The notes beneath the pieces are model-generated. The model was given only the letters and a program-made list of their open reading frames with translations. It was not told the DNA's origin and made no database searches. The position numbers and the translations under genes are program-made. Below, piece by piece: positions 1 through 9,121 of a stretch of 64,000 nt of DNA. Where the stretch lies: positions 108,713 through 172,712 of the forward strand of contig JBMHCR010000013.1 in the NCBI GenBank assembly GCA_049889815.1, given 5' to 3'. Position 1 is the stretch's first letter. Each line of letters opens with the position of its first letter. Origin of the DNA: JBPOFY01 sp049889815. Its GTDB lineage: Bacteria; Verrucomicrobiota; Verrucomicrobiia; Opitutales; Coraliomargaritaceae.

Positions 1-2
1 CT

Positions 3-596
3 ATCTGCCTCATTCTACTCTTGGGAGGCGCTTTCATTACTTTTGCGATGCCTGAAAAACCATCACCTCCAAAACCGACCGACGTAGATGTAAACGAATG
101 CGTTTCTGCTTGTGGTCTGCCCTCACACGTAGATCTCAGTGGCGACGGTTTTCCGGTAAAGCGCACCGAAGCAGGATGGCGGGAGCGATTGACCGACCTT
201 CAATACAAGGTCACCCGTGAGCAAGGCACGGAGCGTCCATTTACCAACGAATATCACGACAACAAAAGGATCGGTCTCTACCGCTGTATTGGGTGCGATA
301 CGCCACTTTTTAGCAGCACCGATAAATTTGACTCCGGCACCGGTTGGCCGAGCTTTACCCAACCGATTGATAAACGCACCCTCGGCGAACACCGTGACAC
401 CAGCTACGGCATGGTGCGCACAGAGGTGCACTGCGCTGTTTGTGGCTCCCATCAAGGGCATGTCTTTCCGGATGGCCCCGAGCCGACTGGTCTTCGCTAT
501 TGTATCAACTCAGCCTCGCTGAGCTTCGATGAGACCGAAACTGAAGAAGAGGTGAAGGCCTTGGTCGAAGCGTGGTACAAGCAGGACGAAGTGTAA
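3..596 (+). CDS. msrB: Peptide-methionine (R)-S-oxide reductase MsrB (5' end outside window)
   Basis: This enzyme reduces the R-epimer of methionine sulfoxide in oxidised proteins. The MsrB fold is clear from about codon 70: a zinc site made of CIGC and CAVC pairs, the GTGWPSF segment, the GHVFPDGP loop, and RYCINS, which carries the catalytic cysteine near the C-terminus. The frame is open back to the first bases of the window. The codons before the internal ATG at 48 read as a hydrophobic run (ICLILLLGGAFITFA), so the gene probably begins upstream and has a membrane anchor or signal peptide, followed by a proline-rich linker. An alternative is a cytosolic start at 48. The function is secure; the true N-terminus cannot be seen here. 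Confidence 0.9.
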   Translation: MCLILLLGGAFITFAMPEKPSPPKPTDVDVNECVSACGLPSHVDLSGDGFPVKRTEAGWRERLTDLQYKVTREQGTERPFTNEYHDNKRIGLYRCIGCDTPLFSSTDKFDSGTGWPSFTQPIDKRTLGEHRDTSYGMVRTEVHCAVCGSHQGHVFPDGPEPTGLRYCINSASLSFDETETEEEVKALVEAWYKQDEV

Positions 597-660
597 ACTG
601 TCATGGAATTGATACCTTTTCGGTCTTCCTTTCTGAGTGGCGAAGGGTTAAATAGCTAGC

Positions 661-2109
661 ATGTCTTCGATTTTGAACCATTCTTCTCGTCGCCAATTTT
701 TAAAAGGAGCTGGTCTCGCCAGTGCCGCCACAGCGCTCACTGCCCGCACGAGTATCGCGAAGACCGATTCTTCTGCCGCTCTGGGGCAGCCGCAAAGAGC
801 GAAAAATCTGATTTTCCTCGTCGCCGACGGTATGTGTAACGGCACGCTTGCACTTGCGCATCACTGGAACGTCAAAAATCGCGACGAAAAACTGAACTGG
901 ATGCAGCTCTACGGGCGTGACGGATTGAGCCGCGCGTTTATGGAGACTCGTTCTGCGAGCTCGCCGGTTACGGACTCGGCGGCTGCAGCCAGCGCATGGG
1001 GAAGTGGACAACGTGTCTATAATGGCACTATCAATTTTTCAACTGAGGGCAAGCAGCTCACACCGATCTACACCTATGCCAGAGCCGCTGGAAAGGCCAC
1101 GGGCTTAGTCACCACTTGCACGACCACGCATGCGACACCTGCGGGCTTTGTGGCAAATGTAAAAAGCCGGGGGGACGAAAAGGCGATTGCAAAGCAATAT
1201 CTCGAACGCGATGTCGATGTGATTCTCGGCGGCGGCGTTGGGCAGTATAAATATGCTGAATCTGAAAAGGACGGTGTGGTTCAACCTGCGGGCAATCTGT
1301 TTCCTGATTTCGAAGCCAAGGGTTACACTATCGCGAGAAATCGGAGTGATCTTAAGCGAGCAAAAGGCAGCAAGAAACTGCTCGGCTTGTTTTCACGTGG
1401 ACACATCCCATACGCGATCGATCGCAAGAACGACGACGCTCTGAGTGAGGTGCCAAGTCTTCCTGAAATGTTCGAAGCAGCACTCGCAGCTCTCAGCGGC
1501 GCAAAGGATGGCTTCGTGCTGCAGGTTGAGGGTGGACGTGTGGACCATGCCGGTCATGCCAACGATGCGGCGACGATTCTTCACGAGCAACTTGAATTCG
1601 ACGACTGTATTCCGATCGCGCTTGAGTTTGTTGAGAACAACCCTGATACGCTACTGATCGTCACGACCGACCACGGAACTGGTGGTTGCCAGCTTGACGG
1701 TAAAGGTAAAGCTTATGCTGAAAGTGATCCGGCGCTGGATGCGATTAATAGCATTAGCCAAAGTTTTGAGTGGTTAGAGGCACGTTTTAGGAAGATTGGA
1801 AAGTTCGACGCGCAGGTTTTTGAAGACGCGATTGGAATCAAGCCAACTCAGCAGCAAGCAGAGCGAATCGATCAAGCACTCAATGATCCGGAGATGAAGT
1901 ATCTATCGAGTTTCATGACTGGAGTCTTCGAGGCGCAGCTTTGGCAGAAAACCGCTGTTGGCTTCACGTCAAATAATCACACTTCTGAGTGCGTCGAACT
2001 ACTCGCATTCGGTCCTGGGTCTGAGGCGATTTCACATTTTATCGAAAACCGTGAACTGTTTGGCTATGTGACCGATGCACTTGGCTTGACGATCGGATCT
2101 GAACAGTGA
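661..2109 (+). CDS. Alkaline phosphatase family protein, Tat-exported
   Basis: This is a periplasmic phosphomonoesterase of the classical PhoA-type alkaline phosphatase superfamily, 482 residues. A twin-arginine signal (SSRRQFLKGAG, then an alanine-rich stretch) covers residues 8-30. The metal-binding VADGMCNG segment follows near residue 57, and the active-site serine is Ser106 in VTDSAAAASAWGSG. Further metal-ligand motifs are VEGGRVDHAGHAND, TTDHGTGG and, near the end, NNHTSE. The Tat signal suggests export of a folded, metal-loaded enzyme. The stop codon overlaps the slyX start by one base, so the two genes are likely co-translated. No Pho box was recognised. The family call is firm; the substrate is unknown. 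Confidence 0.92.
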   Translation: MSSILNHSSRRQFLKGAGLASAATALTARTSIAKTDSSAALGQPQRAKNLIFLVADGMCNGTLALAHHWNVKNRDEKLNWMQLYGRDGLSRAFMETRSASSPVTDSAAAASAWGSGQRVYNGTINFSTEGKQLTPIYTYARAAGKATGLVTTCTTTHATPAGFVANVKSRGDEKAIAKQYLERDVDVILGGGVGQYKYAESEKDGVVQPAGNLFPDFEAKGYTIARNRSDLKRAKGSKKLLGLFSRGHIPYAIDRKNDDALSEVPSLPEMFEAALAALSGAKDGFVLQVEGGRVDHAGHANDAATILHEQLEFDDCIPIALEFVENNPDTLLIVTTDHGTGGCQLDGKGKAYAESDPALDAINSISQSFEWLEARFRKIGKFDAQVFEDAIGIKPTQQQAERIDQALNDPEMKYLSSFMTGVFEAQLWQKTAVGFTSNNHTSECVELLAFGPGSEAISHFIENRELFGYVTDALGLTIGSEQ

Positions 2110-2320
2110 TGTCGGATCAAGAAGAGCCATTTGCGAGCTGGTCTGACCTGGAAGCGCTGCAGAAACACCTGCGTGAGCAAGACGCGGAGATTTTCCGCTT
2201 ATCGCAGCGGGTGGATTCATTGGTTCAGGCGCTGCAGATACAAAAGCTGCAGATTGAAGCACTTGCTCAAAATAGTACTGCGGGCGCCGATACTATGCCC
2301 GCCGACGAAAAGCCGCCGCA

Positions 2321-2327
<7 letters not shown>
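2109..2327 (+). CDS. slyX: SlyX family protein
   Basis: A 72-residue protein of the small SlyX family. It is mostly one predicted coiled coil: heptad-like WSDLEALQKHLREQDAEIF continuing through LSQRVDSLVQALQ. It ends in a short tail containing PPHY, the C-terminal signature of SlyX proteins. The ATG overlaps the phosphatase stop (TGATG arrangement), and a GTG one codon earlier is an alternative start. The molecular role of SlyX is not established. The 3' end overlaps the convergent ubiE gene by seven bases. Confidence 0.8.
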
Positions 2328-3022
<695 letters not shown>

Positions 3023-3063
3023 TTAAGGTGTGAGGGTTATACCGATAATGAGTTTAAGTCTTC

Positions 3064-3131
3064 GTCTTGATCTTACTCGTAAACCTAATCGAATGGTGTT
3101 TTAGGATTAAGTTTATGAGTGCGATTAAGAC
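3064..3131. repeat. Imperfect inverted repeat, member 1 of a GTCTTAATC/GATTAAGAC family
   Basis: Left arm 3064-3090 (GTCTTGATC, two bases, then ACTCGTAAACCTAATC) pairs with right arm 3105-3131 (GATTAAGTTTATGAGT, two bases, then GATTAAGAC) around a 14-base loop, with four mismatched positions. The right end shares the 12-mer GATTAAGACAGG with the palindrome at 9048-9113. It lies between two minus-strand genes. There is no T-tract, so it is not a typical terminator. Confidence 0.6.
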
Positions 3132-3182
3132 AGGGTGTTGTCGAACCCTACCTGTTCGTGAATCAAATTTGGCAAGCGGTTA

Positions 3183-4790
<1,608 letters not shown>

Positions 4791-4888
4791 GTTTTCAAGT
4801 TTGACAGTATTTGGGCGATCACAAGTATCGCATCCACAGTAACTTTTGACGTTTATTCATACCACAAGTTCGCCAAACATTACAGAAC

Positions 4889-5197
4889 ATGTCCAACAAT
4901 CTTACAAAACGCGATATTGTCCTCGATATTTACGAAAAAACTGATTTCCCGCAAAAGGAAGTGCGCGAAACGGTTCAATTAACTCTAGATGCAATTGCGC
5001 AGGCGCTCAGCGAGGGACGCAATGTCGAGCTCCGCAATTTCGGCGTCTTCGAGGTGCAGATTCGCAAGTCTCGCATTGGACGTAACCCAAACAAGCCTGA
5101 GACCGATGTCATCATCCCGAAGCGTGCGGTGATTAAGTTTAAGGCAGGCAAGGAGCTTAAGGCGAATCTGAAAGGTCTTGACGTCGACGCTGAATAA
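4889..5197 (+). CDS. HU/IHF family DNA-binding protein
   Basis: A 102-residue nucleoid-associated protein. The N-terminal helices (LTKRDIVLDIYEKT, VRETVQLTLDAIAQAL) are followed by the HU/IHF signature ELRNFGVFEVQ, then the DNA-intercalating arm around GRNPNKPE, and end in VIKFKAGKELK. The GRNP(N/K)(T/K) arm is shared by HU and IHF, so I do not assign a subtype. It bends DNA as a dimer. It lies 98 bases from the divergent ClpX-like gene and 62 bases before hisS, and could be cotranscribed with hisS. No Shine-Dalgarno sequence precedes the ATG. Confidence 0.9.
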   Translation: MSNNLTKRDIVLDIYEKTDFPQKEVRETVQLTLDAIAQALSEGRNVELRNFGVFEVQIRKSRIGRNPNKPETDVIIPKRAVIKFKAGKELKANLKGLDVDAE

Positions 5198-5259
5198 GCG
5201 CCTGTCTCGTAGCGCTTTGCGCATCTTTATCGAGTCCTTGATCAGGGAGATCAGCCGTT

Positions 5260-6597
5260 ATGCAGTTTGAATCACTACCTGGGTTTCGCGAATTCTACCC
5301 CGACGCCTGTGTGCGCCGAGGTTATATTTTCGACCAGTGGCGCAAAGTAGCCCGTGCGTTTAGCTTCTCGGAATATGACGCTCCTGTGCTTGAACCGTTA
5401 GAACTCTACATAGAGAAATCTGGCGAGGAAATTGTAGGGCAGTTGTTCAATTTTGAGGACCGCGGCGGCCGCGCTGTGGCCATGCGTCCGGAAATGACAC
5501 CCTCGCTGGCGCGTTTAGTCGGTGCCAAGGCGAATGGTCTTAAGCGCCCGATCAAATGGTTCAATATCGGTGAACATTATCGCTACGAGCGTCCACAGAA
5601 GGGCCGCTTGCGGGCGTTTTATCAATACAACGTAGACATTTTTGGTGAAGCGGGACCGGCCGCGGACGCCGAGCTGATCGCCCTTTTGGTGCAAGCGTTG
5701 CAGGCCTTTGGGCTCGGTCTCAGCGATTTTAAGCTGCGCTTGAGCGACCGAGATTTGTGGTTGCTGATGCTTTCGGCCGAAGGGCTTGACGAGGCAGCGA
5801 GCGCCGCCGTGCTCGGCGTCGTCGATAAACTTGAGCGCATGGATCGCGAGAAAGTGGTCGAAAAGCTGCAGCCAATCGTTGGCGAGGCTGCTGCCAAATT
5901 TCTTGAACGTATCGAGAGCTTCATAGCGATTCGTGATTTTGAGACCCTGAGGAGCTACATGTGTGAGCTCGCTGTCGAAGGTGATATTTTCGAACAGATT
6001 GACGAGCGCCTAAACGACTGGGAGTTTTTGCTAGGGCGTTTAAAGGCTGCGGGAGCTGTGGAGTATGTGCAAATCGATCTAGGTATCGTTCGCGGTTTGG
6101 CCTATTATACTGGATTTGTTTTTGAGGCGTTTGAAGCAAGCGGTGCTGGTCGTGCACTCGCTGGCGGTGGACGCTACGACGCGCTGGTTAAGAAGCTCGG
6201 CGGGCCGGATATGCCGGCGGTCGGCTTTGCTATGGGCGATGTCACACTCGCCGATCTGCTCGAGAGCAAGGGCCTGCTATCTGACTACGTGCAGTCTCCG
6301 GAGTTTATCGTGATCATTGGTGGCGCTGAAGCCCGTGATGCCGCGATGACAGATGCCGCTAAGATTCGTAGCCTTGGCTACAGCCTTGATTATCCGCTCA
6401 AGGATCAGTCCTTCGGTAAGCAGTTCAAGGAAGCGAATCAAAAGGGTGCTCGCTTCGCGTTGATCTACGGTTCCGATGAGATCGAAAAGGGTGTCTTCAA
6501 GGTGCGCGATTTTGCTAGCGGCGTAGAACAGGAGTTTCCGCGCGATCAGGTCGAGAAGGTCATACCGGAACTCACTCAGTTCGGTCTGAGCGAGTAG
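5260..6597 (+). CDS. hisS: Histidyl-tRNA synthetase
   Basis: Class II aminoacyl-tRNA synthetase that charges tRNA-His, 445 residues. Motif 2 appears as FNIGEHYRYERPQKGRLRAF, the histidine-specific loop as RGLAYYTGFVFE, and motif 3 as GGGRYDAL followed by AVGFAMG. A C-terminal anticodon-binding domain follows (FIVIIGGAEARDAA onwards), which separates it from HisZ, the catalytically inactive paralogue that lacks this domain. The N-terminus SLPGFREFYPD matches the family. A weak Shine-Dalgarno (AGGGAG) lies 12-13 bases before the ATG. Confidence 0.93.
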   Translation: MQFESLPGFREFYPDACVRRGYIFDQWRKVARAFSFSEYDAPVLEPLELYIEKSGEEIVGQLFNFEDRGGRAVAMRPEMTPSLARLVGAKANGLKRPIKWFNIGEHYRYERPQKGRLRAFYQYNVDIFGEAGPAADAELIALLVQALQAFGLGLSDFKLRLSDRDLWLLMLSAEGLDEAASAAVLGVVDKLERMDREKVVEKLQPIVGEAAAKFLERIESFIAIRDFETLRSYMCELAVEGDIFEQIDERLNDWEFLLGRLKAAGAVEYVQIDLGIVRGLAYYTGFVFEAFEASGAGRALAGGGRYDALVKKLGGPDMPAVGFAMGDVTLADLLESKGLLSDYVQSPEFIVIIGGAEARDAAMTDAAKIRSLGYSLDYPLKDQSFGKQFKEANQKGARFALIYGSDEIEKGVFKVRDFASGVEQEFPRDQVEKVIPELTQFGLSE

Positions 6598-6775
6598 GGA
6601 ATTGTATCGGTCTAGGCCCTAGAGTGCCTTGTCTAAGGGCGTGTTTCCGAGTATCTGCGTCCCATCTGTCTTTCAGCAGATCTGTATTATAGATCACCAG
6701 TTATAGAAATTGTTCTGCCAGTAATTATTGTTACGCCATCTCCGCTGCGCTTCGTCTGCCATATTTATACATTTA

Positions 6776-6827
6776 GGCGGGCGCGCGAAACGCGTCCCTC
6801 CATTTTAATCTGTGGCTATCTGCGGTT
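6776..6827. repeat. GC-rich hairpin plus 10-base near-tandem repeat
   Basis: GGCGG...CGCG pairs with CGCGTCCCTCC with one bulge around an AAA loop (6776-6801). A T-rich link leads to two head-to-tail units ATCTGTGGCT and ATCTGCGGTT (8 of 10 identical, 6808-6827). The combination resembles dispersed intergenic repeats rather than a gene-specific signal; copy number elsewhere cannot be judged from this window. Confidence 0.45.
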
Positions 6828-6852
6828 TAAAATCTAGGCTAGCTCTAGGCAC

Positions 6853-6882
6853 AAAAAAAGCCCGCAGTTAAGTGCAAGCTTT
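6853..6882 (-). terminator. Rho-independent terminator of the Ldh2-type dehydrogenase operon
   Basis: Read on the minus strand, AAAGCTTGCA pairs over ten bases (two G-U) with TGCGGGCTTT around the loop CTTAAC, and runs into a T-tract. It sits 20 bases after the stop of the gene at 6903-7991 and probably ends the whole uronate transcript. Confidence 0.85.
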
Positions 6883-6902
6883 AGGAATGAATATTGTTTC
6901 AA

Positions 6903-7991
6903 TTACTCAGCTTTGAAGCTGTTTAGATCCCAAGTGGCTTGGCCGCATTCTTCGGCGATTTCGTTGAAGGCGTTGATCTCGGCTTCAGAGAAGAGTAGGC
7001 CGTCTGCTTTGACGACGCGCTCGGCCCATTGGGCCTCAAGCTGGCCTGGGAGGAGGCACTTTTCATTGCCGTGCCCGAGGATGTCTTCGATTATAGCTTT
7101 GACGTTTGCTGCTTGATCGCGGCCTTGTGCAAAAGCACCGCCGTTCATTGCGTCCGGGTGAATGACTTGAAAGTAGAAAGCTGGTGTGCGTTTTTCGCCT
7201 TCCGGGATTTCGCGGCTGCGAAGTGTTGGCAAGCTGCCGCCTATGAAGCCAGCAACGATTTCGTTGATGAGGCTGAGTCCGTAGCCCTTGTGTGCGCCGA
7301 AGGGAACGAGGGCGTTTACCTTGTTGGCATCGGTAGTCGGGTTGCCGTCTTTATCGACTGCTGCATTTGGAGGCAGTGCAGCACCTTCGCGTTGAAATTG
7401 TTGCACGCGCCCCATAGCGATGACGGAGGTTGCCCAGTCGATCACGATAGGGAAACCGACTGCGTCGGTGGTCGGGAAGCCCCAGCTGTGTGGGTTGGTG
7501 CCGAGGGTTGGGAATTTACCCATGAAAGGAACCACTTCAGCGAGTGCAGCAGTGCAGTTGGTGTAGGCGATGTAGCCGCGCTTTGCGGCTTCCATTACAT
7601 AGCCACCACCCCAAAGGTAGTGGAAGGCGTTGTCCACAGAGACCTGGCCGATGCCATACTTATCGGCGAGTTCGATGGCGCGGTCGATTGCCTCGTAGGC
7701 GGTTGCCTGACCTAGCTTCTTGTTGGCATTCCAGATTTCACTGGCCTCGAAACGGCAGGTTTTTTTCTCAATTTCAACTGCCGGTGTGCAACCGCCAGTT
7801 GCGCTACCGAAGAGGTGGTCGAGGTGGAGTGCTTTGATAGCATTGTGAGTGCGAATACCGTGATGCGATGCAAAAGCTGAGAAGCGTGCTGCTTGTGCGG
7901 CTTCGCCGGCAGTGTATCCGCGATGTTGATACGCAGCTGCAACAAGTGCGTCGTGCTGCTCTTGTGGGACGATGTAGAATTTTTCGGACAT
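6903..7991 (-). CDS. Ldh2/YiaK-family NAD(P)-dependent 2-hydroxyacid (malate/L-lactate-type) dehydrogenase
   Basis: A 362-residue oxidoreductase of the Ldh2 family (malate/L-sulfolactate/ureidoglycolate/2,3-diketogulonate dehydrogenases), which is unrelated to Rossmann lactate dehydrogenases. Family features are ASHHGIRTHN near residue 42 with the conserved SH(G)xR, the FPTLGTNPHSWGFP segment, DWATSVIAMGRV, and GAHKGYGLSLINEI. The substrate cannot be read from sequence. Its place as the last gene of a block with D-2-hydroxyacid dehydrogenase, UxaC and an SDR suggests reduction of a keto-acid or ketose-acid intermediate in uronate use. A 19-base repeat element (8018-8036) lies in its leader, 26 bases before the ATG, and there is no Shine-Dalgarno. 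Confidence 0.85.
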   Translation of the reverse strand: MSEKFYIVPQEQHDALVAAAYQHRGYTAGEAAQAARFSAFASHHGIRTHNAIKALHLDHLFGSATGGCTPAVEIEKKTCRFEASEIWNANKKLGQATAYEAIDRAIELADKYGIGQVSVDNAFHYLWGGGYVMEAAKRGYIAYTNCTAALAEVVPFMGKFPTLGTNPHSWGFPTTDAVGFPIVIDWATSVIAMGRVQQFQREGAALPPNAAVDKDGNPTTDANKVNALVPFGAHKGYGLSLINEIVAGFIGGSLPTLRSREIPEGEKRTPAFYFQVIHPDAMNGGAFAQGRDQAANVKAIIEDILGHGNEKCLLPGQLEAQWAERVVKADGLLFSEAEINAFNEIAEECGQATWDLNSFKAE

Positions 7992-8045
7992 TTTCTAAAG
8001 TGGGTAGTGGATAGTGACCCTTCGACAGGCTCAGGGCAGGGAAGT
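7992..8045 (-). promoter_or_regulatory. Leader with CCCTGAGCYTGTCGAAGGG element and CACT-rich stretch
   Basis: On the minus strand the 19-mer CCCTGAGCCTGTCGAAGGG (8036 to 8018) is followed by CACTATCCACTACCCACTTT and then the ATG at 7991. The pgk leader carries the same 19-mer with one substitution, in the same orientation and at almost the same distance from its start. The element is a weak imperfect palindrome and purine-rich SD sequence is absent. Confidence 0.5.
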
Positions 8046-8051
8046 GAGTAG

Positions 8052-9029
8052 TTACATTAAAGCTGCGGGTGGGTCGACTTCGTTGACTTGTGCGAGGGCT
8101 TTTTCGCCCTTGAGTAGGTTGACGAGGTTCTGTGTGGCCATACCGGCTTGGCGTTGCACGGACTCGTAGGTGCGTGAGCCAACGTGTGGTGTGATAATGC
8201 AATTCTTTGCACCGAGAAGCGGGTGATCGGCAGGGGGTGGTTCCTGATCGAGGACGTCGGCACCGTAGCCTCCGAGTTTGCCGCTTTCGAGCGCTGCGGC
8301 GATGTCAGTTGTGTTGGTGAGCTCACCACGACCACAATTGATGAGTGTCGCGCCGTCTTTCATGAGCTCGATCGTTTCGGCGCGAATCATATCGCGGGTT
8401 TCTTCGGTCAAGTTAGTGTGCAGGGAAACAATGTCGCTGTTTTTGAGCACCTCGTTCACGTCAGCTGCGCGCTCGATGTTTTGCTCCTCGGCGAACGCTT
8501 CTGGCCAGTAGAGATCGTAGCCGATACACTTCATGCCAAAGGCATTGGCGCGGATGGCAACTTCACGACCGATACGACCGAGACCGATAATGCCGATGGT
8601 CTTGCCCATGATTTCGTGCCCCGTGATGCGCTTCCAGCCTCCCGCTGCTGTGGCGTTGGCTTGCTCCATGAGATTCTTGTTCAGTGCGAGCAGTAGCATG
8701 AAGACATGCTCGGAAACGGTGGTGTGATTCACACCTGGGCAGAAGCTAACAGGGATCTTCTTTTCGGTGGCATATGCGACATCGATCTTGTCGACGCCGA
8801 TGCCGTATTTGGCGATGATCTTGAGCTTCGGCAAAGACTTGTCGATCACGGCTTGGGTGATCTCGTCGTCGCCGCAGAGGAAAGCGTCGAAGTCGCCGGC
8901 GAGTTCGAGCATCTGTGCCTCGGAGAGTGGGCCGCGCTCACAAACGATTTCAGCGCCGGTGCTTTCGAGCTGTGCGTGGTGATCGCCCGGGCAATCCTGG
9001 TAGGAGGTGGTAGTTAGGAGGATTTTCAT
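8052..9029 (-). CDS. D-2-hydroxyacid dehydrogenase (NAD-binding)
   Basis: A 325-residue enzyme of the D-isomer-specific 2-hydroxyacid dehydrogenase family (phosphoglycerate/glyoxylate/2-ketogluconate reductase type). The NAD-binding motif GIIGLGRIG is near residue 145. The catalytic triad is Arg in NCGRGELTNTTD, Glu in DVLDQEPPP and His in ITPHVGSRTYES. It reduces or oxidises a 2-keto/2-hydroxy acid in the cytosol; the substrate is unknown. The spacing to the next minus-strand gene is 60 bases and the context is uronate catabolism. It pairs with an unrelated Ldh2-type enzyme, so the two could act on opposite stereoisomers of one acid. Confidence 0.88.
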   Translation of the reverse strand: MKILLTTTSYQDCPGDHHAQLESTGAEIVCERGPLSEAQMLELAGDFDAFLCGDDEITQAVIDKSLPKLKIIAKYGIGVDKIDVAYATEKKIPVSFCPGVNHTTVSEHVFMLLLALNKNLMEQANATAAGGWKRITGHEIMGKTIGIIGLGRIGREVAIRANAFGMKCIGYDLYWPEAFAEEQNIERAADVNEVLKNSDIVSLHTNLTEETRDMIRAETIELMKDGATLINCGRGELTNTTDIAAALESGKLGGYGADVLDQEPPPADHPLLGAKNCIITPHVGSRTYESVQRQAGMATQNLVNLLKGEKALAQVNEVDPPAALM

Positions 9030-9047
9030 AGTGGTCTTAGTCTCACT

Positions 9048-9113
9048 CTTAATCGTAATCTTACTCTCTCAAATCACTCGTCGAATAAGATAAGGAGTAG
9101 GATTAGGATTAAG
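9048..9113. repeat. Imperfect inverted repeat, member 2 of the GTCTTAATC/GATTAAGAC family
   Basis: Left arm CTTAATCGTAATCTTACTC (9048-9066) and right arm GAGTAGGATTAGGATTAAG (9095-9113) are complementary at 17 of 19 positions, with a 28-base loop. It fills the spacer between the D-2-hydroxyacid dehydrogenase and uxaC. The end GATTAAGACAGG is identical to that of the palindrome near 3131. Confidence 0.6.
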
Positions 9114-9121
9114 ACAGGTCG

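Larger units (their letters stand above)
6598..6902. other. Intergenic region with hairpin, near-tandem repeat and terminator
   Basis: A 305-base spacer between convergent hisS and the Ldh2-type gene with no plausible coding sequence. It holds a GC-rich hairpin at 6776-6801 (GGCGGGCGCGCG, AAA, CGCGTCCCTCC), two adjacent ten-base near-copies ATCTGTGGCT/ATCTGCGGTT at 6808-6827, and the minus-strand terminator at 6853-6882. The first 170 bases show nothing I recognise. Confidence 0.6.

Noticed and set aside
7029..7715. A 228-codon open frame antisense to the Ldh2-type gene
   Set aside because: Mirror of the codon pattern of the real gene; no recognisable domain and no ribosome site.
6903..9029. 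Sulfolactate metabolism (SlcC/ComC-like pair)
   Set aside because: The enzyme families fit, but the neighbours are uronate genes and no sulfolactate lyase or transporter is present. Kept only as an alternative for the enzyme pair.
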